A stretch of 15,473 bases of DNA from an uncultured Verrucomicrobiota bacterium (GTDB taxonomy: Bacteria > Verrucomicrobiota > Verrucomicrobiia > Chthoniobacterales > SZAS-18). Where the stretch lies: assembly GCA_937873255.1 (NCBI GenBank), contig CALMVM010000509.1:1-15473 (forward strand), in the 5' to 3' direction. Shown here one piece after another: positions 1-7,625 of this stretch (position 1 is its first letter; each line of letters begins with the position of its first letter). The notes under the pieces are model-generated. The model did not search any database, was not told where the DNA came from, and saw only the letters and a list, made by a program, of their open reading frames with translations. Position numbers and translations under genes: made by a program.

Positions 1-2
1 GC

Positions 3-110
3 ACCGCCGTCGCCAGCAAGGCCGCCGAAATCGACACCGCCGCCCAACGCATCCGCGCCAATGAACGCCGTTCCCGGCGATCCTGGCTGCGGCTTCCACG
101 AATTTTATAG
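3..110 (+). CDS. C-terminal fragment of an unidentified protein (5' end outside window)
   Basis: The third forward frame is open from the window edge to a TAG at 108-110 and gives 35 residues. Its codons end almost uniformly in G or C, as in the real genes here, which singles it out from the other two frames. The visible tail is rich in Ala, Glu, Lys and Arg and looks helical, with a possible short coiled coil (AAEIDTAAQRIRANERR), and ends in a basic segment. I do not recognise a family. It runs towards the MscS gene, whose stop lies 90 bases downstream on the other strand. I see no convincing terminator in that gap. Confidence 0.5.
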   Translation, partial: TAVASKAAEIDTAAQRIRANERRSRRSWLRLPRIL

Positions 111-200
111 ATTGGCATCCGTTCTCCCCGCCTTTCGGGTTCACACCAGACCACAAATCGACGGCTTTGGCAATCCCGGCCTTACGAACGGCGCGGTTTT

Positions 201-2525
201 TCAGGCGAGTTTGACGTTCTCGCGCGCCAGCGCGACCGCCAGTGCGCCGGCCAGATCACTGCGCACGGCCATCCAGTCCTCGTAATGGTCCGTCCACGCG
301 CGCACCACAACGCTGGCACCCGCCCCGTTCAACGCCGTGATGAACACCGCCGGCTCCGGCCGCGCGTCCGCGCTGGGCTGGGCCTTGACGGTGGCGCGTA
401 ACAATTCCAGCACCGCGCCGTAATCCGCCCCGGCGGCCAGGTTGAGCGGGATTTCCACCGCGCGCGCACGGTCGGCGTAGGTCCAGTTGACGACCTGGTT
501 GGAAATGAGGTTGCCGTTGGGCAGAATCACGTCCGAGCCGTCGCGAGTGCGCACGATGCTCGCGCGGATGCCGATGCGGCGCACCTCGCCGACCGCGTCG
601 CCGATCTGGATCACGTCGCCGACCTTCACCGGCCGCTCGAAAAGCAGGATGATGCCCGAGACGAAATTGTTGATGATGTTTTGCAGTCCGAACCCCAGCC
701 CGACCGAGAACGCCCCGGCCACGACGGTGAAATGCGTCAGCGGCACGCCCAACACCCCCAACGCCACCAGGAAGCCGACGATGAGGATGGCGTAATTGAG
801 CATCGCCGAGATCGCGTACGGCAGCCCGGCCGAGAGCTGCACGCGTTCGTAGACCTCTTCCTCCAGGAAAAACCGCACCGCCCGTGAGACGAGGAACGAC
901 GCCCACACCGCCAGCCCGAAGGCCAGGATGCTGCCGGGCGTCACCCGCGCGGCTCCGAGCAACAGCGGATAGCCGAGCCCCCGGGCGGACGCGTCGTACA
1001 ACGGAGCGAGGATTTGCAAGCGGTCGAGCGTGACCCCGGCCCACAGCGCCATGGCCGCGAACCGGAAAACCTTGTAGGTACGGTCCTGCACCAGCACGCG
1101 GTGCCGTTGGACGACGCGCGACGCCGCCGCCGGCCGCACGCGCAGCATGATGACGATGAGACCCTCGATCACCCGCAAAAGGGCGTAGAGCGCCACTGCC
1201 AGAGTCGCGCTGTAGAGCGTCGCATTGCCGAGGAGTGCCCCGAGGCGTCCGTAGCCGAGCACGGTCGCGCCGAGCGCGGCGGTAAGCAGGAGGATCGCCA
1301 CGGCGTCGAGGGCAAAAATCCCCCGCCCCAGCGACGCGCCGCCCTGGGGATGGACGGCGCGTTGCAGGCGGGTCAGCCGCGCGAACACCGCGATGACGAC
1401 GGCCAGTTCCACGCAGAAAATCCAGCGGTTGGTCGCCGGGAACGCTGCCGTCGCCAGCCGCAGGGCTTCCAGCGCGTAAAACCCCGCCAGCGAATACACC
1501 ACCAGCCCCAGCCGCCGGTCGAGCAGCCGCCGCAAGATGATGATGACCGGTGCCACGGCGCTCACCCCGAAGATCACCCGGAACAACACCGGCGCGCCGG
1601 CGTACAGGTTACCCTTGAGCACGAAGGAAAGCACCAGCGCCGTCGCCACCGGCACCTGGAAGATTGGCGCGGCGCGCACGAGGTGCGGCTCGTCCTCGGT
1701 CCACTTCGCCACCCGCCGCCGCAGCCAGAACATCGCCGCGAGCACGACGGCGAAGATCGCCGCATGGAGCAGGTAATAATCCCAGTGCCGCCGGGCGAAC
1801 TCGCGGAACTGGTCCCACTGCTCGCCGGCAGACTCGCGCCAGCGCACGAAGAAATCCGGCCGGGGTGCGCCGCTGGGGCTCCAGAGCGGTTCGCTGTCGG
1901 GAACGAGGAGGGTTTTCACCGCCTCGGAGTTGGCAGCCTGGGCCTTGGCGAGGCCGGCGGCGACGCGCGTGCCCACGTCGTTGAGCGTCGTCTGGAGGGA
2001 GAGCACGGCGGCGCGGCGCGCGGCGACGCGGCGGTGGGTCTCGAACGGCGCGTTGGGGTCGTTGGCGACCGAGTCCCGCGTCCCCTGCCAGAGCTTGAGG
2101 GTCTCGTCGGCCTCGATGCCTTCCTTTTCGAGCGCCGCGCCGCGTCCGCCGAGGGCGCGGATGTGTTCATCGAGGGTTTCTTGGAGGCGTTTCCAGGCGG
2201 CGAGGTTGTCGCGCAGGGCGTCGAGCGAGGTGGACGTGCCGGGCGCGGCGGCCTTGCTGGCCTGCGCGACGAGTTCGTCGGCGCGGATGGTCAGGTCGCG
2301 GAACGCCTCGCGGGCGGCGTCGGCGACCGTGTCCGGGACGTTGTCGGGCTCGATGCCGTTGAGGGCGGCGAGCTTGGTCTGGGCCTGCGGGGCGATTTCC
2401 GTGAGCGCGAGAGCCGGCGCGGGCGCGGGCGTCGGGGAAGCGGCGGGCGGCGCGGGCGTCGGCGCGGCCCCGGCCGTCAGGACCAGGGCAAGAGAAAAAA
2501 TGGCCGGGAGGAGTGTAGCCTTCAT
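201..2525 (-). CDS. Large MscS-family mechanosensitive ion channel with exported N-terminal domain
   Basis: The 774-residue product is an inner-membrane channel of the MscS superfamily, which opens under membrane tension to release solutes after osmotic downshock. The start was placed at the ATG giving MKATLLPAIFSLALVL, a clear signal peptide ending near residue 20 (TAGAA). The frame stays open upstream but there it only mirrors the esterase gene. A Pro/Ala-rich linker (about 20-40) is followed by a helical, probably periplasmic domain with heptad character (about 45-240), then many hydrophobic segments (about 265-600). The conserved MscS core begins near residue 600 with the Gly/Ala-rich pore helix (GAFSVGLGFGLQNIINNF), then FERPVKVGDVI and the beta-domain motif VILPNGNLISNQVVNW. 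The length and architecture resemble MscK or other multi-TM paralogues rather than the 286-residue E. coli MscS. It lies 53 bases downstream of the esterase gene on the same strand and may be cotranscribed with it. Confidence 0.93.
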   Translation of the reverse strand: MKATLLPAIFSLALVLTAGAAPTPAPPAASPTPAPAPALALTEIAPQAQTKLAALNGIEPDNVPDTVADAAREAFRDLTIRADELVAQASKAAAPGTSTSLDALRDNLAAWKRLQETLDEHIRALGGRGAALEKEGIEADETLKLWQGTRDSVANDPNAPFETHRRVAARRAAVLSLQTTLNDVGTRVAAGLAKAQAANSEAVKTLLVPDSEPLWSPSGAPRPDFFVRWRESAGEQWDQFREFARRHWDYYLLHAAIFAVVLAAMFWLRRRVAKWTEDEPHLVRAAPIFQVPVATALVLSFVLKGNLYAGAPVLFRVIFGVSAVAPVIIILRRLLDRRLGLVVYSLAGFYALEALRLATAAFPATNRWIFCVELAVVIAVFARLTRLQRAVHPQGGASLGRGIFALDAVAILLLTAALGATVLGYGRLGALLGNATLYSATLAVALYALLRVIEGLIVIMLRVRPAAASRVVQRHRVLVQDRTYKVFRFAAMALWAGVTLDRLQILAPLYDASARGLGYPLLLGAARVTPGSILAFGLAVWASFLVSRAVRFFLEEEVYERVQLSAGLPYAISAMLNYAILIVGFLVALGVLGVPLTHFTVVAGAFSVGLGFGLQNIINNFVSGIILLFERPVKVGDVIQIGDAVGEVRRIGIRASIVRTRDGSDVILPNGNLISNQVVNWTYADRARAVEIPLNLAAGADYGAVLELLRATVKAQPSADARPEPAVFITALNGAGASVVVRAWTDHYEDWMAVRSDLAGALAVALARENVKLA

Positions 2526-2578
2526 GATCGGCGCATCTTTCCAGCAACCGCCTCGATCTTCAAAACACTTCCGGAGAT

Positions 2579-3385
2579 TCACCGTCCCCGGGGAGGGAAC
2601 AGGTAACGCAGCACCTCGTCCATCCGCGCCGCCCACGCGCCCTCGTCGTGGCCCGCGCCTTCGTAGTCCTTGTAAACGAGGTCCTGCCCCTCGACCCAGC
2701 CTTTGGCAACCAGATGGTCGCGCAGCACGCCCGCGCGTTCCCAGCCGGGTTCGGCCGTGCCGGTGTCCAGCCAGATCTTGAGCGGCGGCCTGCGTTTGAT
2801 GTCGTCCACCAGCTTGTAGAGAATGCAGTCGTCCCACCACACCGACGGCGACATCACCGCCAGCCGCGTGAACACCCCCGGGAACCGCAACGCCAGCACC
2901 AGCGTCGCCAGTCCCCCGAGCGACGAACCGCCCAGGCCCGTGTATTCGCCCTCGCGGCGGGTGCGGTAGCGTTTGTCGATGAAGGGCTTGAGTTCCTCCA
3001 CCAGGAAACGCCCGTACCGGCTCGCCAAGCCCTTGCTGCGGCCGGGGGTGCCGAAGATCTCGTAGCGTCCGCGCGTGGGAGTGTATTCGTGGATGCGGTC
3101 CTCCCCGGTGTTGGCGACGGCGACGACGATGACCGAGGCGATCTCGCCGGCGGTGATGAGCCGCTGGGCCGTTTCGTCGATGCCCCACTCCACGCCGGTG
3201 TAGGAGGTGGCAGCGTCGAAGACGTTCTGGCCATCCTGCATGTAAAGCACGGGATAGCGCAGCCGCGAACGCGAATACCCCGGCGGCAGGTACACGAGCA
3301 CCTCGCGCCGGTTGCCCAGCAGCGCGGAAGGAAAGTCAGGGTGTCGGCGGATGTCGCCCGTCAAAGTGTGGCTGTCGTCGCTCAT
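2579..3385 (-). CDS. Putative esterase, alpha/beta-hydrolase of the esterase D/enterochelin esterase type
   Basis: The 268-residue product is a predicted serine hydrolase of the PF00756 putative-esterase family, which includes esterase D, enterochelin esterase and mycolyltransferases. The nucleophile elbow is G153-S-S155-L-G157. The likely acid is D207 in LDTGTAE and the likely histidine is H246 in YEGAGHDEGAW, in the order and spacing the family requires. The motif LYMQDGQNVFD (48-57) is typical of this group. The start MSDDSHTLTG was chosen because the 36 codons upstream only translate a 7-bp DNA repeat array; that array ends three bases before the ATG. There is no obvious signal peptide, so a cytoplasmic location is likely. 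No Shine-Dalgarno sequence precedes the start. Substrate unknown. The downstream neighbour is the MscS channel, and the divergent neighbour is a second esterase-fold gene. Confidence 0.88.
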   Translation of the reverse strand: MSDDSHTLTGDIRRHPDFPSALLGNRREVLVYLPPGYSRSRLRYPVLYMQDGQNVFDAATSYTGVEWGIDETAQRLITAGEIASVIVVAVANTGEDRIHEYTPTRGRYEIFGTPGRSKGLASRYGRFLVEELKPFIDKRYRTRREGEYTGLGGSSLGGLATLVLALRFPGVFTRLAVMSPSVWWDDCILYKLVDDIKRRPPLKIWLDTGTAEPGWERAGVLRDHLVAKGWVEGQDLVYKDYEGAGHDEGAWAARMDEVLRYLFPPRGR

Positions 3386-3387
3386 CG

Positions 3388-3510
3388 GGAACTCGGAACT
3401 CGGAACGCGGAACGCGGAACTCGGGATTCGGAGAACTGAAGGGGCATGGTGAACGGGGATTTGGCTTTTCCTGTTCGTCGTTCCGAGTTCCACGTTCCGA
3501 GTTCAGAGTT
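3388..3510. repeat. Inverted pair of 7-bp (GGAACNC) tandem-repeat arrays
   Basis: From 3388 to 3422 five consecutive 7-bp units read GGAACTC, GGAACTC, GGAACGC, GGAACGC, GGAACTC, followed by two decayed units (GGGATTC, GGAGAAC) to 3436. From 3479 to 3510 the same motif appears in the opposite orientation (GTTCCGAGTTCCACGTTCC and onward). About 42 bases of unrelated sequence separate the two arms, so the element could fold into a long imperfect stem-loop. It fills much of the divergent intergenic region and touches the esterase start codon, so it forms that gene's leader. The identity of the repeat family is unknown to me. Confidence 0.8.
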
Positions 3511-3641
3511 TTCTCTCATCCCGGCCAACCTATGCGCGATGCAGGCCCGATTGTCCATGAAAGGGGAGCTTGGATTTCGGGGCTTGTGAGAAAGCTGGGA
3601 TTTCCCCATGTTCGCAGAAACGACGGTCCGTCCTTCCCTCG

Positions 3642-4355
3642 ATGAACGAACACTACATCCGCTGGTACACCCCCCACCTCAGCCGCGAGTTCGAGATGCT
3701 CGTCTTCGGCGACGGCGCGGGGCTGCCGTTGATCCTGTTCCCGACCTCGTACGGGCGGTTCTACCAGAACAAGGAGTTCGGGCTGGTCGATTCGATCCGG
3801 TGGTTCGTGGACAACGGCAAGGTGACGGTTTATTGCCCCGACGCCATCGACACCGAGAGTTGGTATAATCGCGGCATCGCTCCCGCCGACCGCGTGAAGA
3901 CGCACATGGCTTACGAGAACGTCATCGTCCAGGACGTATTCGACTACGCGCGGCGGCAGGGGAACTGTCATTACGTGGCCGTTGGCGGGGCGAGTTTCGG
4001 CGGCTACCACGCGGCGAACATCGCCTTCCGCAACCCCGGCTGGGTAAAACATCTGTTCAGCCTGAGCGGGGCGTTCGACATGGGCAGCTTCATGGGCGGG
4101 TATTACGACGACAATTTTTATTTCAACAACCCGCCCGACTACATGGCCCAGTGCAACGACCCGTGGAAGTACGGACACATGGGCATTTTCCTGGGCACGG
4201 GCGACTGGGACATCTGCCGGTCGGAGAACTTCCGCATGTCGGACATCTTGCACTCCAAAGGCATCAACCACTGGCTCGACGAACGCCGCTGGTGCGCGCA
4301 CGACTGGTATTGGTGGCGCGAGATGTTGCCGACCTATCTCGGCCGCGTAGTCTAA
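3642..4355 (+). CDS. Esterase-fold (alpha/beta-hydrolase) protein of an amide-ligase cluster
   Basis: The 237-residue product looks like a compact alpha/beta-hydrolase of the uncharacterised esterase group COG4947. A nucleophile elbow is present at G116-A-S118-F-G120 (VGGASFGGYHAA). Candidate acid and base are D188 in GTGDWD and H220 in CAHDWYWW. The N-terminus (WYTPHLSREFEMLVFG, then ILFPTSYGRFYQNKEFG) looks like a natural start for the group. This supports the ATG at 3642 over the in-frame ATG at 3570, whose extra 24 residues look non-coding. The next gene, an ATP-grasp ligase, follows after only 3 bases, so the two are almost certainly cotranscribed and functionally linked. The protein could hydrolyse or transfer an ester or thioester intermediate, but no substrate can be read from the sequence. 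There is no signal peptide. Unusually many aromatic residues (Trp, Tyr, Phe) line the second half. Confidence 0.85.
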   Translation: MNEHYIRWYTPHLSREFEMLVFGDGAGLPLILFPTSYGRFYQNKEFGLVDSIRWFVDNGKVTVYCPDAIDTESWYNRGIAPADRVKTHMAYENVIVQDVFDYARRQGNCHYVAVGGASFGGYHAANIAFRNPGWVKHLFSLSGAFDMGSFMGGYYDDNFYFNNPPDYMAQCNDPWKYGHMGIFLGTGDWDICRSENFRMSDILHSKGINHWLDERRWCAHDWYWWREMLPTYLGRVV

Positions 4356-4358
4356 TTT

Positions 4359-5312
4359 ATGAAAAAAGCAGGCATCCTCTTCGGGCAGGAAAACACGTTC
4401 CCGCCGGCCGTCATCGACCGCATCAACTCCATCGGCCATGGCGTCGTCCAGGCCGAGCCCGTGCGCATCGACAAGGTGCTCCAGGGCGAGCCGTGCGGCT
4501 ACGACGTGATCATCGACCGCATCTCGCAGGACGTGCCGTTTTACCGGGGTTTCTTGAAGAACGCCGCGCTGACCGGCACCGCCGTCGTCAACAACCCGTT
4601 CTGGTGGAGCGCGGACGAGAAATTCTTCAACAACGCGCTCGCCACGAAGATCGGCGTCAGCGTGCCCAAGACCGTGCTGCTGCCCTCGCACCAACACCCG
4701 CCGGACACGAACAACGGTTCGTTCCGCAATCTCGCCTACCCGCTGGATTGGGAGGGCATTTTCAACTACGTCGGCTGGCCGGCGTACTTCAAGCCGTTCG
4801 CGGGCGGCGGCTGGAAGAACGTCTACAAACTGGAAAATCCGGACCAGTTCTTCCACGCGTACAACGAGACCGGGCAACTCGTGATGATGTTGCAGGAGGA
4901 GGTGAAGTTCGAGCAATACTACCGCTGCTACTGCATCGATCAGCGCCATGTGAGGATCATGCCGTACGAGCCGCGCAATCCGTTCCATTTGCGCTACGTG
5001 GCGAACTTCGAGACGCCCAAATCGCTCTGGGACCGCGTGCACGACGACGTGCTCAAGCTCAACCAGTACCTCGGCTATGACTTCAACACCGTGGAGTTCG
5101 CCGTGCGCGACGGCGAACCGCTCGCGATTGATTTCTGCAACCCCGCGCCCGACGCGGACATCAATTCCGTCGGCAAGGAAAACTTCGACTGGGTGGTCGA
5201 GGCCGCCGCGCAAATGGTCCTGCGCAAGGCGCGCGAGCACGTCCCCGGGCAAAACAACCTGAGTTGGGGCAAGTACGTGAAGACGGCGGCGACTGGTCAG
5301 CCTCTGGTATAA
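4359..5312 (+). CDS. ATP-grasp ligase (RimK-like), predicted amide-bond-forming enzyme
   Basis: The 317-residue product has the layout of an ATP-grasp enzyme, which activates a carboxylate as an acyl phosphate and joins it to an amine. The N-terminal domain (about 1-90) contains YDVIIDRISQDVPFYR. The nucleotide-binding part has the Lys and Gly-rich loop YFKPFAGGGWKNVYK (143-157) and the hinge MLQEEVKFEQYYRCY (177-191). The C-terminal metal-binding segment is VEFAVRDGEPLAIDFCNPAPD (245-265), with E246, D258 and N261 as likely Mg2+ ligands. The length is normal for RimK or D-Ala-D-Ala ligase relatives. It is separated from the upstream esterase by 3 bases and from the downstream SLBB-like gene by 15, and a YbdK-type ligase follows, so it probably forms part of one biosynthetic operon. 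The substrates are unknown. No Shine-Dalgarno sequence precedes the ATG. Confidence 0.88.
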   Translation: MKKAGILFGQENTFPPAVIDRINSIGHGVVQAEPVRIDKVLQGEPCGYDVIIDRISQDVPFYRGFLKNAALTGTAVVNNPFWWSADEKFFNNALATKIGVSVPKTVLLPSHQHPPDTNNGSFRNLAYPLDWEGIFNYVGWPAYFKPFAGGGWKNVYKLENPDQFFHAYNETGQLVMMLQEEVKFEQYYRCYCIDQRHVRIMPYEPRNPFHLRYVANFETPKSLWDRVHDDVLKLNQYLGYDFNTVEFAVRDGEPLAIDFCNPAPDADINSVGKENFDWVVEAAAQMVLRKAREHVPGQNNLSWGKYVKTAATGQPLV

Positions 5313-5327
5313 GAATTAGATGTTGCC

Positions 5328-5768
5328 ATGAAAGCGGTTTTCTTGATCAGACCTGTTGTGATGGCAGCATTAGTAATCTGTTTGCCTCGTCAGGGGATTA
5401 CTCAAGATGTGCAGCCAAAACAATCACCTGCTGTCTTCGACACCGTTTCACTTGATGCGTACCCGTCTCTCGACAGCTTGCGAGAGTTCAGCAAGCGCGA
5501 CGAGGGCTACATAAAAATCATGGTTTATGGATCGGTCAGGCAGCAAGGAATCTACTACCTTCCGCCGCAGGCTGTAGTACGTGACGCCTTCCAGAGCGCG
5601 GCGGGCGTTATCGAGAAGCCGGTAGCGATGGCGTGCATCTTGCGCCCGATCGGCGGCGACAAAGCGGAGAGGATTGTATTCTCTCGGGGAATCAAATGGA
5701 AAGATTCGAATGTCCCTCTCAAAGAGGGAGACCGCGTCTATATCCTTCCGATATCATACAGTTACTGA
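5328..5768 (+). CDS. Small exported SLBB-like (beta-grasp) protein
   Basis: The 146-residue product starts with a hydrophobic segment (FLIRPVVMAALVICL, 5-19) that reads as a signal peptide or anchor. The mature part resembles a SLBB beta-grasp domain as found in polysaccharide-export (Wza-like) proteins: a strand pair YGSVRQQGIYYLPP (67-80), a helix AVVRDAFQSAAGV (82-94), a basic strand, and the closing motif LKEGDRVYILP (131-141). It stands alone, without the polysaccharide-export domain that normally precedes SLBB. It lies between two amide-ligase genes, 15 bases after one and 37 before the other. Its base composition is visibly less GC-rich and its codons are less biased than its neighbours', suggesting later insertion. 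It could bind a saccharide or peptide product at the envelope. The family call is from motif pattern only. Confidence 0.7.
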   Translation: MKAVFLIRPVVMAALVICLPRQGITQDVQPKQSPAVFDTVSLDAYPSLDSLREFSKRDEGYIKIMVYGSVRQQGIYYLPPQAVVRDAFQSAAGVIEKPVAMACILRPIGGDKAERIVFSRGIKWKDSNVPLKEGDRVYILPISYSY

Positions 5769-5805
5769 GATCGAGACTTTCTCCTTCAAGCGCAATCATC
5801 TAGCC

Positions 5806-6987
5806 ATGAGCGACAAACAACACGCCTTCACTCTCGGCATCGAGGAGGAGTTCCAGATCATCGACGCCGAAACGCGCGAGCTGCGTTCGTACGTCGAGCA
5901 AATCTTGGAAGACGAGCAGGGCCATATGACGCTCAAGGAAAACGTCAAGGCCGAGATGCACCAGTCCGTCATCGAGTTGGGCACGGACATCTGCGGCGAT
6001 ATCGAGGTGGCGCGCAATCAGGTCATCCGCCTGCGCAGCGACCTCGCCGCCCTTGCCGCCAAGCAAAATCTCAAAATCGCTTCCGCCGGCACCCACCCGT
6101 TTTCGCATTGGGACGACCAGCTCATTACCGAGGGCGAGCGTTACAAGACCATCGTGCAGGATTTGCAACAGGTGGCGCGGGCCAACCTGATCTTCGGTCT
6201 GCACGTCCACGTCGGCATCCCCGACCGCGTGTCGGGCATCCAGGTGATGAACCAGGCGCGCTACTTCCTGCCGCACCTCTTCGCGCTGTCGGCGAACTCG
6301 CCCTTCTGGCTCGGGCGGGATACAGGGTTCAAGGGCTACCGGCTGAAGGTGTTCGAGCGGTTCCCGCGCACGGGGATTCCCGATGCGTTCGAGAGCATCA
6401 GCGAGTACGACGATTACCTGAAACTCCTCGTCAAGACGACCTGCATCGACAACGCCAAGAAAATCTGGTGGGACATCCGGCTGCACCCGTTCTTCAACAC
6501 GCTGGAATTCCGCGTGTGCGACGCCCAGACGCGCGTGGACGATACCCTTGCCCTCGCCGCGCTCATGCAGGCCATCGTTTGCAAGCTCTACAAGCTGCAA
6601 CGCCAGAACCTGAGCTTCCGCGTCTACCGCCGCCGGCTCATCGACGAAAACCGCTGGCGCGCGTGCCGCTACGGGCTGGACGGCAACCTCATCGATTTCG
6701 GCCGCGAGAGCGAAATCCCGGAGCGCAACCTCCTGCACGAACTGCTTGAGTTCGTCGGCAAGGAACTGGAGGAACTCGGCAGCACTTGGGCGGTCGCGCA
6801 CGTCGAGAAAATCCTCCGCGAGGGCAGCGGCGCGGACCGCCAGCTCGCCGCGTGGAAGCAGTCGGGCGAAAACCTCGGCGCGGTCGTGGATCACATCACG
6901 CGCGAGACGTACGAGAATCTCTTCGTCCAAGAGCCGCGCTCGCACACTCCCCCACCCGCGATGGCCCCGGCGGAAACGGACGACTAG
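5806..6987 (+). CDS. Carboxylate-amine ligase, YbdK/GCS2 family
   Basis: The 393-residue product belongs to the glutamate-cysteine ligase type 2 (GCS2) superfamily, in the YbdK group of carboxylate-amine ligases, which couple a carboxylate to an amine using ATP on a glutamine-synthetase-like fold. Visible landmarks are the N-terminal metal-binding strand LGIEEEFQIID (10-20), AEMHQSVIELGTDIC (49-63), AGTHPF (94-99), FGLHVHVGIPD (130-140), WWDIRLHPFFNTLEFRVCD (221-239) and the arginine-rich RWRACRYGLDG (283-293). The start at MSDKQHAFTLGIEEEF fits the family; in-frame sequence further upstream runs through the SLBB gene. The length matches E. coli YbdK closely. The C-terminal tail is Pro-rich and probably disordered. 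YbdK shows weak gamma-glutamylcysteine ligase activity in vitro, but its physiological substrate is unsettled. Here it shares an operon with an ATP-grasp ligase. Confidence 0.95.
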   Translation: MSDKQHAFTLGIEEEFQIIDAETRELRSYVEQILEDEQGHMTLKENVKAEMHQSVIELGTDICGDIEVARNQVIRLRSDLAALAAKQNLKIASAGTHPFSHWDDQLITEGERYKTIVQDLQQVARANLIFGLHVHVGIPDRVSGIQVMNQARYFLPHLFALSANSPFWLGRDTGFKGYRLKVFERFPRTGIPDAFESISEYDDYLKLLVKTTCIDNAKKIWWDIRLHPFFNTLEFRVCDAQTRVDDTLALAALMQAIVCKLYKLQRQNLSFRVYRRRLIDENRWRACRYGLDGNLIDFGRESEIPERNLLHELLEFVGKELEELGSTWAVAHVEKILREGSGADRQLAAWKQSGENLGAVVDHITRETYENLFVQEPRSHTPPPAMAPAETDD

Positions 6988-7058
6988 CCGGTTCAACGAA
7001 TCCGCCGCCCGGTGCCGGCATCCGCTTCCCTTAAATCACTTCGACCCACCCCGCCAAC

Positions 7059-7556
7059 ATGCCGTCCATCCAGAGGATCACCCCGTTCCTGTCGTTCGAT
7101 CAGGAAGCCGAGGAAGCCGCGAAGTTTTACGTCGGCATTTTCCGCGATTCCCGGATTACCCGCGTCAGCCGTTCCGGCAAGGCTCTGGCGAACGCCCAGG
7201 GCCATTCGCCCGACAGAGTCCTGACGGTGGATTTCGAAATCGAGGGCCAGCCTTTCATCGCCCTGAACGGAGGACCGTCCGGCTTCAACCAGGCGGTTTC
7301 GTTCATGATCCAATGCGAGACGCAAACGGAGATCGACTACTATTGGGAACGGCTCACGAGCGAGGGAGGCAGTGAAGTCGCCTGCGGCTGGCTCAAGGAT
7401 AAATATGGGCTGTCCTGGCAGGTGACTCCCACGGTGCTGATGGAGATGCTGAGCGATCCCGATCCCGCCGCGAAAGATCGCACGATGGAGGCGATGATGA
7501 AGATGGTGAAGCTCGACATCGCAGCCCTCCGTCGCGCCCACGCGGGCGAATCGTGA
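7059..7556 (+). CDS. VOC-fold protein (PhnB/3-demethylubiquinone methyltransferase-like)
   Basis: The 165-residue product belongs to the vicinal-oxygen-chelate fold subgroup annotated as 3-demethylubiquinone-9 3-methyltransferase-like (PF06983). That name is historical and most members are not methyltransferases. Characteristic segments are ITPFLSFDQEAEEAAKFYVGIF (first half, residues 7-28 in two stretches), VDFEIEGQPFIALNGGP (57-73), FNQAVSFMIQCETQTEIDYYW (76-96), and the signature CGWLKDKYGLSWQVTP (109-124). It ends in MMKMVKLDIAALRRA (146-160). The protein is complete, of normal length, and cytoplasmic. It lies 71 bases after the YbdK-type gene and 69 before the metallopeptidase. Whether it belongs to the ligase pathway or is a passenger cannot be told; such genes are widespread and often stand alone. 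The ATG has no Shine-Dalgarno sequence in front. Confidence 0.92.
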   Translation: MPSIQRITPFLSFDQEAEEAAKFYVGIFRDSRITRVSRSGKALANAQGHSPDRVLTVDFEIEGQPFIALNGGPSGFNQAVSFMIQCETQTEIDYYWERLTSEGGSEVACGWLKDKYGLSWQVTPTVLMEMLSDPDPAAKDRTMEAMMKMVKLDIAALRRAHAGES

Positions 7557-7625
7557 AGCCCGGAATTCCGTTGCGTTTCGCCGGGTTCTGAGCGTCTATC
7601 CCTGCTCTTTTTTCGAATCCGTCCC

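Noticed and set aside
111..200. Terminator between the left-edge gene and the MscS gene
   Set aside because: Only a 4-bp CCCG/CGGG stem and a T-run after CGCGG are visible, and neither forms a convincing hairpin plus U-tract.
61..285. 74-residue plus-strand frame starting at position 61
   Set aside because: It overlaps the 3' end of the MscS gene antisense and competes with the better-biased frame ending at 110.
1014..2606. 530-residue open frame on the plus strand opposite the MscS gene
   Set aside because: It is antisense to a well-recognised protein, is full of Arg, Gly and His as expected from GC-rich complement frames, and shows no family pattern.
3516..5252. 578-residue open frame on the minus strand opposite the esterase and ATP-grasp genes
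   Set aside because: Both plus-strand genes have clear motifs and natural starts; the antisense frame is a GC-skew shadow without recognisable domains.
5800..6996. 398-residue minus-strand frame opposite the YbdK-type gene
   Set aside because: It mirrors the ligase almost end to end and lacks any motif; the plus-strand protein is certain.
7564..7573. 10-bp palindrome CGGAATTCCG between the VOC and peptidase genes
   Set aside because: It is short and includes a common EcoRI-type core; there is no spacer, U-run or repeat elsewhere to support a function.
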